Below are positions 8,103-15,810 of a stretch of 64,000 bases of DNA, in pieces. The position numbers and the translations under genes were made by a program. A model generated the notes under the pieces. That model did not search any database and was not told where the DNA came from. It saw only the letters and a program-made list of their open reading frames with translations. This DNA is from Motilimonas pumila. Lineage in GTDB: Bacteria > Pseudomonadota > Gammaproteobacteria > Enterobacterales > CBDFNC01. Position 1 is the stretch's first letter; each line of letters begins with the position of its first letter. The stretch spans positions 62,001 through 126,000 of the forward strand of contig NZ_QZCH01000003.1 of the NCBI RefSeq assembly GCF_003596335.1, written 5' to 3'.

Positions 8103-8822
8103 ATGGCACCACCTTGGCAGTATTTTCACCCTTTAAGGCGCTTAGCCCGTCGGCGTCAGCAGTATTGTCGCCAGCACGATTTACCGCCTGCTTTGGCTGC
8201 CGCGTTGAGTCAGCCAATTCCAGATGTCTGTGACGATGCCAAAGCGTTGGATTTTTTGGCGTTAGATTTAGAAACCACAGGCTTAGATCCAAGCCAAGAC
8301 CATATTATCAGCCTAGGCTACTTGCCTGTGGCGCAAGGCAACATTTGTTTATCGCAAGCCCACGAGTGCCTAGTGCAAAGTGCAGAGGCGGTGAAACCGG
8401 AAACCGCTGTCATTAACCATATTGTGCCGGAAATGTTGGTCACGGGAACACCGCTTGATGAAGCCATGGATGCTTTATTTTTTGCCATGGCTGGTAAGGT
8501 TCTGGTGGCGCACGGTGCACAATTAGAGCAAGGCTTTATCAATCAATATCTGGCGCGTCAATACGGTTTGCCGGCTGCGCCTTGGTGTTGGCTAGATACG
8601 TTGGCGATTGAGAAATCACTGACCGTGTATCAAGGGCAGCATAAGCATGGCGATTTCCGTTTAGCCTCGGTGCGTCAACGCCACTGCTTGCCCGAGTACG
8701 CCAGTCATGGCGCCCTAATTGATGCATTAGCGGCTGCCGAATTATTACTGGCATTATTGCATACTTTATTTCATGACCGTCCTGCCAAAATTGGTCAACT
8801 GCCTCGGGCTCAGTGCGATTAA
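8103..8822 (+). CDS. DnaQ-like 3'-5' exonuclease
   Basis: A 239-residue DEDD-superfamily exonuclease resembling the epsilon subunit of DNA polymerase III but not the replicative subunit itself. Exo I is visible as FLALDLETTGLDP (Asp and Glu metal ligands). Exo II is VAHGAQLEQGFI, where a Leu-Glu replaces the common Phe-Asp. Exo III is SHGALIDALAAAELL with His and Asp. It has a Pro- and Arg-rich N-terminus. It is co-transcribed with the DUF294 gene, a pairing seen in many gammaproteobacteria. The substrate may be RNA, DNA or a nucleotide; this is unknown. Confidence 0.85.
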   Translation: MAPPWQYFHPLRRLARRRQQYCRQHDLPPALAAALSQPIPDVCDDAKALDFLALDLETTGLDPSQDHIISLGYLPVAQGNICLSQAHECLVQSAEAVKPETAVINHIVPEMLVTGTPLDEAMDALFFAMAGKVLVAHGAQLEQGFINQYLARQYGLPAAPWCWLDTLAIEKSLTVYQGQHKHGDFRLASVRQRHCLPEYASHGALIDALAAAELLLALLHTLFHDRPAKIGQLPRAQCD

Positions 8823-8860
8823 TTGCTCCGTTTTGTTGGCTTATCTATTCGCTCCAGCCA

Positions 8861-10585
8861 CTAGCGGTTTTTGACTGCAAGGGCGCGACTGGCGAGTCCC
8901 ATCAGTGCGGCGATAGCTATGAAAATGGCCGCCTCTTGCCAGTTTGCAGCGAATAAGCTTAAAGGCAAACAGCAAATGGCCAAACCTGCCACTAGACGCG
9001 CTAAATAAGCATTTTGACGGCCGTCAATATTGGCTTGCTCTTTGAGAGAAATGGTACGGCGCATATTCATCCGAAAGCGCGACAGTACAAGTTGTCGCTG
9101 GTTAGGCTTGGACTGATAAAATAGGCTAGTAGCAATAAAGAACCCGGCGGTAATAAATACATGCCCCAATACTGTGGTGATCACTTTCAGGTCAATCAGC
9201 TCTCGCTGACTCAGTGACTCAGGGGCTACCCAAGGGCTAAACCATTCGGGGCTAAACCCAAAGTGCACCGTGGCCGATACCAGCAATCCAACCACTAAGG
9301 TTGCCCAACCAGACCAATCAGGTGTGCGGGTGAAGACCACTCCCAGTAGTGCAGGAATAGCCAGTGGAATTTGTAACATGGCGCCAAGCAACATCAATAA
9401 ATCAAAAAAGCCGATGTTATCCAGTGAGGCAAAAAATAGGGCTGCGGCGACCGCCAGCAAGCCATTAACTAAGGTAGCGGCTTTACCCACTTTGAGCTGT
9501 TTGTCATCGCTCACTGGCTGACGGCTAAATTGCTGATAAACGTTTTTGACAAAAATCCCGGCGTTGCGATTAAGGGCTGTGGTCATCGGGGATACGGTCG
9601 CAGCTATCATGGCCGCCATAATTAAACCAAGCACACCTGCAGGCATAAAGTGGTCTACGAAATACAAGTAAGCGGCGTTGTTGGCTTCATCACCAAGGTT
9701 GGGGTAAATGGATGCTAAATCAACGCCATAGGTGGCTGTCACCCATGGAGGAACAAACCAAAGGATAGGCCCGAAAATGAATAAAATGGCGGTAAATATG
9801 GCGGCTTTACGGGCTTCTTTTTCATTGCGAGTGACCAAGAAGCGGTAGCAGGTCATGGCGTTATTGGTGCTAATGGTTTGCTTGGTGAGCATGACAACAC
9901 CCCATAACGCGAAAATTTGCCAATAGCTAATATCGTTGCCAGCCAAAGATGTAGCCGGGAAGTCTTGCACTAGTTGTACTGGGCCACCGGCTTGCCATAA
10001 TGCGGCAGCGCCAACGACCATGGTAATGGCCATTAATAAGATAAGTTGCATTACGTTAGTGGCGGATACTGCCCAAGAGCCTCCTGTTACAGCAATAAAG
10101 GTAACGATGACTCCTACCGCAATGATGGTCGTACTGAGCTCTATTTGAAACACGGCGGCGACAAAAATGGCTAAGCCATTGAGCCAGATAGCCGCAGAAA
10201 GCGTCGTTAGAGGGAATTGTAGCCAGGTATAAATTTGTTCGGAGGCAAAACCGAAGCGCTGTTGTATCACCTCCATCGGAGTGTCGACTCGCAGTTTACG
10301 AAAGCGAGAGGCAAAATAGGCCGCAGCGATAAAAAATCCCAGTGCGTTTCCCCAAAAGACTAACAACACCGGGAAACCATCTTCATAAGCTTTTGCGGCC
10401 GCTCCGGTAAAGGTCCAAGCGCTAAATTGCGTCATAAAAGCGGTAGCACCTGCCATCCACCACATCATGGCGCCACCACCGCGAATGAACTGGGAGGAAT
10501 CGGTGGCAAAGCGTTTAAACAGCAAGGCGGCAATCAAGATGAAGGCAAAATATGCGCCGATAACTGTGATGTCGATATAATTCAT
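8861..10585 (-). CDS. SSS-family symporter, probable alginate-oligomer transporter
   Basis: A 574-residue sodium:solute symporter with about 13-14 hydrophobic segments. The first helices contain the FMTQFSAWTFTGAA segment shared almost exactly with the symporter at 15811-17568, so the two are paralogues. SSS proteins of this subgroup occur in alginate clusters (ToaA-type carriers of oligo-alginate) and would import di- or monouronates with sodium. It lies 225 bases downstream of the second PL17 gene on the same strand and may end that transcription unit. The annotated ATG has only a weak ribosome binding site. Substrate is inferred. Confidence 0.87.
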   Translation of the reverse strand: MNYIDITVIGAYFAFILIAALLFKRFATDSSQFIRGGGAMMWWMAGATAFMTQFSAWTFTGAAAKAYEDGFPVLLVFWGNALGFFIAAAYFASRFRKLRVDTPMEVIQQRFGFASEQIYTWLQFPLTTLSAAIWLNGLAIFVAAVFQIELSTTIIAVGVIVTFIAVTGGSWAVSATNVMQLILLMAITMVVGAAALWQAGGPVQLVQDFPATSLAGNDISYWQIFALWGVVMLTKQTISTNNAMTCYRFLVTRNEKEARKAAIFTAILFIFGPILWFVPPWVTATYGVDLASIYPNLGDEANNAAYLYFVDHFMPAGVLGLIMAAMIAATVSPMTTALNRNAGIFVKNVYQQFSRQPVSDDKQLKVGKAATLVNGLLAVAAALFFASLDNIGFFDLLMLLGAMLQIPLAIPALLGVVFTRTPDWSGWATLVVGLLVSATVHFGFSPEWFSPWVAPESLSQRELIDLKVITTVLGHVFITAGFFIATSLFYQSKPNQRQLVLSRFRMNMRRTISLKEQANIDGRQNAYLARLVAGLAICCLPLSLFAANWQEAAIFIAIAALMGLASRALAVKNR

Positions 10586-10810
10586 GGCGGACGATACTCG
10601 TTTGCAAATGGCTGCTATCTGATACTGAAATGAAGTAGCAGAAAACTTGCTTGTTGAAAAAGTCCGTCCGTGGGATTAACACGCTGTTGCTGGTTTATAT
10701 CAGGTCACTGCAAGTGTTATGAGAAGGTACTTGCAGTAAGATGAAAGTGAACAAAGCCAAGAGCTCAGAGTGAGGCCTTGGCGTGTTATAGCGATTGCTG
10801 AGCCTAACCG
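10586..10810. other. Intergenic gap within the PL17-symporter unit
   Basis: This 225-base stretch has no supportable gene, no copy of the TTGTATTACAA palindrome and no clear terminator. The symporter could therefore be expressed by read-through from the PL17 genes or from an unseen promoter. Confidence 0.5.
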
Positions 10811-12958
10811 TTAGATAACGCTTACAGGGCCTTGCCAGCGAATGATATCACCGTTTACCGTAACTTGGTTTTCGGATTGTGCCGTGACGCCTACTTGGTT
10901 AGACACAGCCACTTTGATGCGGCGTTCATCGACTAACACCAATTCTACCACAGAAGCTTGGTCGTCGCTGTGCAGCACGTTAACTCGGCTAATTTTGCCG
11001 CGGGCATCTGTGCTCGCTTCTATTGCCTCGTTGAAGTAGCCGTGGGTTTCATAAGCGTTAGCAAACAAGTGATTGCTGCCACGTTGACGCAAAAGCAATA
11101 CAGGTTCACTGCGCAAGTTGAAGTCAGGGTCGTTGGCGCCAGTGCGCGCAAAAATGACTTCACTGTCTGCCGTAGCACTGCTGACTAAAGAGTAATAGCT
11201 TTGTCCCATCAACCAAGACGTTAAACTTGAGCCGCTGACTTTCGCTTGCGCGACGTTCCACAGGTGCTGATAACCGTGCTCATCACCTAATGGGGCTAAG
11301 CGAGCGTGACATTCGTAATCAAAATCGGTGCGAATAATTTGGCCGCTGTAGTGTACTGGGTAGTCATAGCTGTGCTCTTGTTCGCTGATCATTCTGAACA
11401 GATCTAGTACGACCGGCTTTTCAAAGCCTTCAAGCTCCAACATCAATACGGTACGCTGTTGATCAACACCCGGGTAGTAGCCGCGAACAAACGCACTCAT
11501 ACCCTGACATTGTTGGTCATCGGCCATAAAGAAGTGTTGCTCGCCCCAACGCGCTTCCGCAGTGGCAGTATCACCTTGGTTTTGGCTTGCTTGGTCAACC
11601 ACGACGGTATTGTGGGCAATGGTTTGCTTACAGTAGCTTTTGTTTTCAGGGATATAGCGGCCGCCAAATTTAGGCTCAATATTAACCCAACGTCCAAAGC
11701 CGTAATCGTGAATGATTTCTTGGCCATGGTTAAATAAGCTCAAATGTAAGCCGTCAAAATGGCCGTGGTCGAGCGCAGAGTGTAATTTATGGTCGCTGCC
11801 GTGTTGGCCGTACCAAAGCAGTGCCATGCTGTCGTCGTTGTGACTGTCACGGTGACGCAAAATAGAGATGCCACCGCGTTCGCCAGCAGGACCGTCGGTA
11901 AGGGCTAAACTGCCCCAGTTAAATCCAGCGATGTCAGGTTGTTGTGCCACGGCATTCGCAATGGTTTCACCTGAGCTGTGTACCCAAACCTTGTTTTGGT
12001 GCTTGGCCATGGCCAGCAAGGTTTGATCTTGTTGATAGCGTTGGAAGCATACGCTGGTGGCCAATAAGATACCTTCGTCGTTGATGTCCATGGTTTTAGA
12101 TGAATCATTCAACGCCGGTAGCACGCCATTTGGAAAGGCCGTTTTCATCACCGCATAAGACGTGGTTTTTATCACTTCTTGTTTGAGCTGATAAATCTCA
12201 AGCTCTGGTTGGCGACGCTCAATGGCTTCTGCAAATAAGAAAATAGGGCGTAATGAGAAGCGGTGGTAATACGGCCCCTCCATGTAATAGCCGTCAGGCG
12301 AGAATAGCTGAGTAAGCTGGGCAATAAAGCCGCCTGAGACGCTGTCGCCTTTTAAGCCATAGAGAGCTTTGTCGACGCTGGCTTGGTCATTGATGGCATA
12401 ACCACAAATGCCCACCCCAGCCACGGCCCATAAGCCATGGTTATGAACGATATCAAAGTCATGAGCGTAAGTGTCAACAAACAACTCAATCATTAATTTA
12501 AATAAGTCTGTCTCGATCAGGTTTTGCTCAGCTTCTGTCAGCTCGTGGCGAATACACGAGTAAGCGCAAGACGCATACAACATCCACATGTTTTCATTTA
12601 GCGTTTGATGGAATAAACGCCCCGGTGGGTTGGAGTCGCGGCTAGTATTGAGCTCGAGAGTGGGGTAAACCTTGGCATACTCAACCAGCATCTCTTTGGC
12701 GTAAGCCAGATAACGAGGCTCTTGAGTGATCAAGTACAAGCGACCCGCTAGATCTAAGTGAATATAGTTTTGCTTATGGCGGTTATGTTCATAACCGCCG
12801 GCTTCACCGTGCCCCGGAATTTCGATGCCAATTGGCATGTAAGCTTCCAGTGCGGCAATCTCTGCCGCGATAGACTGACCAATTAAGCTGTTGCTATTTA
12901 CATGCTGGCGTAAAGACTTAGCTTCTTCAAAGCTGATTAATAAAGGTTGGTAGCTCAT
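10811..12958 (-). CDS. PL17 oligoalginate lyase, second copy
   Basis: A 715-residue polysaccharide lyase of family PL17: an N-terminal alpha/alpha toroid, then a heparinase II/III-like beta-sheet domain. VHNHGLWAVA (N173, H174) and MEGPYYHR (tyrosines near 230) match the catalytic Asn/His and Tyr elements known from PL17 oligoalginate lyase. No signal peptide is present, so it acts inside the cell on imported oligomers, releasing unsaturated monouronate exolytically. Its ATG overlaps the TAA of the upstream paralogue by one base (TAATG), implying translational coupling; GAGGG lies seven bases before it. The two copies are clearly homologous throughout. Confidence 0.93.
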   Translation of the reverse strand: MSYQPLLISFEEAKSLRQHVNSNSLIGQSIAAEIAALEAYMPIGIEIPGHGEAGGYEHNRHKQNYIHLDLAGRLYLITQEPRYLAYAKEMLVEYAKVYPTLELNTSRDSNPPGRLFHQTLNENMWMLYASCAYSCIRHELTEAEQNLIETDLFKLMIELFVDTYAHDFDIVHNHGLWAVAGVGICGYAINDQASVDKALYGLKGDSVSGGFIAQLTQLFSPDGYYMEGPYYHRFSLRPIFLFAEAIERRQPELEIYQLKQEVIKTTSYAVMKTAFPNGVLPALNDSSKTMDINDEGILLATSVCFQRYQQDQTLLAMAKHQNKVWVHSSGETIANAVAQQPDIAGFNWGSLALTDGPAGERGGISILRHRDSHNDDSMALLWYGQHGSDHKLHSALDHGHFDGLHLSLFNHGQEIIHDYGFGRWVNIEPKFGGRYIPENKSYCKQTIAHNTVVVDQASQNQGDTATAEARWGEQHFFMADDQQCQGMSAFVRGYYPGVDQQRTVLMLELEGFEKPVVLDLFRMISEQEHSYDYPVHYSGQIIRTDFDYECHARLAPLGDEHGYQHLWNVAQAKVSGSSLTSWLMGQSYYSLVSSATADSEVIFARTGANDPDFNLRSEPVLLLRQRGSNHLFANAYETHGYFNEAIEASTDARGKISRVNVLHSDDQASVVELVLVDERRIKVAVSNQVGVTAQSENQVTVNGDIIRWQGPVSVI

Positions 12959-15096
12959 TATTTTACCCTCTGTTCTGTCACGGCTAGGTATCCTTGCCAG
13001 CGGTAAGTTTGACCATTAAATTCGACTTGATGCTCAGTATCTGGAGTGACTCCTTCTACATTACTGACCATGATAATTAAATTGATGTTGTTGCCCGTAA
13101 TCGCGACAACCGAACCGGTATCATCGCTGCCGATAATATGAATTTGCTCGACTTTACCTCGGGCATCGGTACTGGCCTCGATGGCTTCATTAAAGTAGCC
13201 GTGGGTTTCCAGCACATTTGCAAAAAGCGTGTTTTGTCCTTGGCGTCTAAGCACCAAGCCACTTTCACTGCGTAGATTAAAGCTTGGATCGTTAGCGCCA
13301 GTGCGGGTGAAGAATATCTCATCGCCGCCATGACAGGCCGCATGCCAAGTGTAGTAACTGTTGCCTTGCAACCAGCTGACACACGCGTGCTGGTCTGTTT
13401 TACCTTGTGCCACATTCCACAGGTGCTGATAACCGGCGCTGTCGCCCATGGTTTCAAGCACTGGGTGAGTCTGATAATCAAAATTGGTGCGAATGATCTG
13501 ACCTTGGTATTGCAGCGCATAGTCATACTGGTGCGGCACATCGCTGTTAATTTTAAACAGATCTAACAATAAGGGCTGCGCCAGTTCGCTATGTTTAATC
13601 ATCAATACACTGCGCTGTTGATTAACCCCAGGGTAGAACTCTTTGGCTATGGCACTCACCCCTTGTACGCATTCACTGTCGCCACTGAAAAAGTGCGGCG
13701 TTCCATGACGGCTGTCTGCTAACGCCACGTCAAAATCATTTTGGCAGCTGCTATCAATGCTCACTAAGTTATGGGCGATGGTTTGTCTGGCATACGATTT
13801 GTTTTCATCAAGGTAGCGCCCGCCAAATTTTGGCTCTACATTCACCCAGCGACCAAAGCCGTACTCACGCAGCACTTCTTGTCCATTGTTGAAGAAGCTA
13901 ATGCCTAAGGTATCAAAGTGGCCATGGCCCATGCCATGTTGACCATAGTTCATGGCTAATTGACTGATATCTTGTTGAGCATTCTTCATTCGTAAGAACG
14001 CTTGACCACCGCGGTCGCCGTTTGGACCTTCATTGAGCTCAACGCTAGGCCAAAATGGCATGGGTACGCTCTGCGCTTCATAAGCTTTAGACAACGCCAA
14101 ACCACAACTATTAACCCAGACTTGCTGCTGTATTTTAGCCATGCCAAGTAAATTAATGTCTTGTGGGTAGTGCTTAGCATAAAGGCTAACCGCCACAATC
14201 ACGCCTGCGTCTTTGATGTCCATGGTTAATGAGGCATCATTTAATGCGGGGAATACACCGTTAGGGTAGGCGGTGGCAAGCATGGCTTTTATGGTTTTAC
14301 CTATCACCTGATCTTTAAAATTAAAGATGTCTAGTTCGGGACGATAACGATGGACCAGCTCTGCAAATAAGCACAGTGGACGAATGGCATAGCGATGGTA
14401 ATACGGTCCTTCCATGTAATAACCAGAAGGTGCAAACAGTTGACTGATTTGAGCTAAAAAGCCCCCTTTTTCGTCGTCACCGGCAAGGCCATGGATCGAC
14501 ATTTCGACGTATTTATCTTGTCCTGTGGCGACACCACAAATGGCAACAGCAGCCACCGCCCATAAGCCATGGTTATGGATACGGTCAAAGTCGAAGTCGT
14601 ATTTAATCGTGAACATGTCCAGCATAGGTTGAAACAAACCGTCGATGATGTGCTGACGCTGCTGCGCGCTCAGCCAATGACTGATACAGCTGTAACCTAA
14701 ACTGGTGTATAACAAAAACACGTGTTCATTCAGGATTTGATGGAACAAGCGACCCGGCGGGTTGGTATTACGCTGAATATGGAAGTCGAGTTGCAAGTAT
14801 TTGTCAGCGTAAGCAGACAGTAAATCGGCGCAGAACTGGGCGTACTTTTCGTCACCCGTAACCAGAAACAAGCGGCCTGCTTGGTTTATAAATTGATAAT
14901 TTTGCTTGTGTTTATTGTGTTCGTAACCGCCTGCCTCACCATGACCGGGTACTTCAATTGGCTGGCTGATAAATGCATCTGTGCTAGCAATAAGGTCTTG
15001 GAGACTTTTCCCCATCAGGCTTGGGCGTCCTAGCTCTTGTTGTAATTCGGTTATTTCTTCCTTGGTAAATAACACTGCATTAGGGACTGTTGGCAT
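12958..15096 (-). CDS. PL17 oligoalginate lyase, first copy
   Basis: A 712-residue PL17 lyase and first gene of a minus-strand unit. The conserved elements are IHNHGLWAVA (N175, H176), MEGPYYHR (tyrosines near 232) and, in the C-terminal half, KSYARQTIAHN. No signal peptide is visible, which fits a cytoplasmic exolyase acting on oligoalginate. The ATG at 15096 has AAGAGG upstream. A longer frame to 15192 would read through the operator-like inverted repeat at 15121-15144, so it is rejected. The neighbouring paralogue may differ in preference for mannuronate or guluronate ends, but the sequence does not settle this. Confidence 0.93.
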   Translation of the reverse strand: MPTVPNAVLFTKEEITELQQELGRPSLMGKSLQDLIASTDAFISQPIEVPGHGEAGGYEHNKHKQNYQFINQAGRLFLVTGDEKYAQFCADLLSAYADKYLQLDFHIQRNTNPPGRLFHQILNEHVFLLYTSLGYSCISHWLSAQQRQHIIDGLFQPMLDMFTIKYDFDFDRIHNHGLWAVAAVAICGVATGQDKYVEMSIHGLAGDDEKGGFLAQISQLFAPSGYYMEGPYYHRYAIRPLCLFAELVHRYRPELDIFNFKDQVIGKTIKAMLATAYPNGVFPALNDASLTMDIKDAGVIVAVSLYAKHYPQDINLLGMAKIQQQVWVNSCGLALSKAYEAQSVPMPFWPSVELNEGPNGDRGGQAFLRMKNAQQDISQLAMNYGQHGMGHGHFDTLGISFFNNGQEVLREYGFGRWVNVEPKFGGRYLDENKSYARQTIAHNLVSIDSSCQNDFDVALADSRHGTPHFFSGDSECVQGVSAIAKEFYPGVNQQRSVLMIKHSELAQPLLLDLFKINSDVPHQYDYALQYQGQIIRTNFDYQTHPVLETMGDSAGYQHLWNVAQGKTDQHACVSWLQGNSYYTWHAACHGGDEIFFTRTGANDPSFNLRSESGLVLRRQGQNTLFANVLETHGYFNEAIEASTDARGKVEQIHIIGSDDTGSVVAITGNNINLIIMVSNVEGVTPDTEHQVEFNGQTYRWQGYLAVTEQRVK

Positions 15097-15120
15097 GATG
15101 ACCTCTTGAGCATTGCGATA

Positions 15121-15144
15121 TTGTATTATTATAAAATAATACAA
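15121..15144. promoter_or_regulatory. Long inverted repeat before the PL17 genes
   Basis: TTGTATTAT-N6-ATAATACAA is a perfect 9-base inverted repeat, ending 25 bases upstream of the PL17 start. Its outer TTGTA/TACAA match the half-sites found at the other cluster promoters, but the spacing is longer. It is probably a variant operator. Confidence 0.55.
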
Positions 15145-15178
15145 ATAAGACTCGCTGTCTTGTGAAAGATGAAATTTG

Positions 15179-15194
15179 GTGATCTTGGTCAAGT
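15179..15194 (-). promoter_or_regulatory. Weak CRP-like site before the PL17 genes
   Basis: GGTGA-N6-TCAAG matches 4/5 and 3/5 of the CRP half-sites. It is listed because it lies about 42 bases upstream of the inverted repeat, as at the other promoters of the cluster. Confidence 0.25.
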
Positions 15195-15707
15195 TAATTG
15201 TTGGTTACACCTGTTTTATCGTGTTTTAGCCAACTTTTATGCTTTTTTGTGTGTAAAGAAGCAAGTTAATCACTATTTATGTATGACAATAAAGCCATAA
15301 CTAACTAGGATCAAGGCTGCTCTTGGAGTCTAGTGGCGCCTCTCAACCTGATAACGTAAAAAAATGCCATTTGTTGCGCCATTTTCAGCGGTATAATGGA
15401 TATATTAGACTATATTTAGAGCATTTATAGACCTTTTTCTGACTTTGATTGGCACAGTTTCTGCCAAGTGGAAGGTTCTGGCTAACGACGGCTTTGCTTT
15501 CTTATATATTGTCATATTTATCTAGGGTGGATAGCCGAATCGGATGAAAATTTACCACGGTGTTAGCTTGTAAGGGTAAATGCCTATTTGTTTATGCTTA
15601 GTCAATAATTAAATATTTAAGTTGTTGTTTTTGTTGTTTTTATATTTTTATTTTCATCGCGTTAGTTATGTTTTATTTATCATATAAAGTGCTCGATAAA
15701 GCAGCAA
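15195..15707. other. Non-coding region between divergent PL17 and symporter genes
   Basis: About 500 bases, very A/T-rich towards the right, with no supportable coding frame. Regulatory elements are concentrated at its two edges and are listed separately. I see no terminator-like hairpin or recognisable RNA in the middle. Confidence 0.5.
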
Positions 15708-15723
15708 TATGATCTAAATCACA
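15708..15723 (+). promoter_or_regulatory. CRP site before the symporter gene
   Basis: TATGA-TCTAAA-TCACA matches 9 of 10 conserved CRP positions. It is followed 13 bases later by the TTGTATTACAA palindrome. Confidence 0.65.
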
Positions 15724-15734
15724 TATAAAGTGTT

Positions 15735-15747
15735 TTTGTATTACAAA
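15735..15747. promoter_or_regulatory. Operator-like palindrome before the symporter gene
   Basis: TTTGTATTACAAA, perfect around a central T and identical to the sequence at 6079-6091. It lies 63 bases upstream of the symporter ATG and fits TNGTNNNACNA. Confidence 0.7.
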
Positions 15748-15810
15748 TGAAATTGTTTGGCGGTAAACTGGTTTTATCTTGTAATAAGCTCACAATTTAA
15801 GAGGCCCGCT

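Noticed and set aside
8103-8822. Replicative DnaQ (epsilon subunit)
   Set aside because: Exo II lacks the usual Asn-Ala-x-Phe-Asp and the context is the DUF294 pair, so an accessory exonuclease is more likely.
15097-15192. Extended start for the first PL17 gene
   Set aside because: The extension would encode the perfect operator-like inverted repeat and lacks a ribosome binding site; the ATG at 15096 has AAGAGG.
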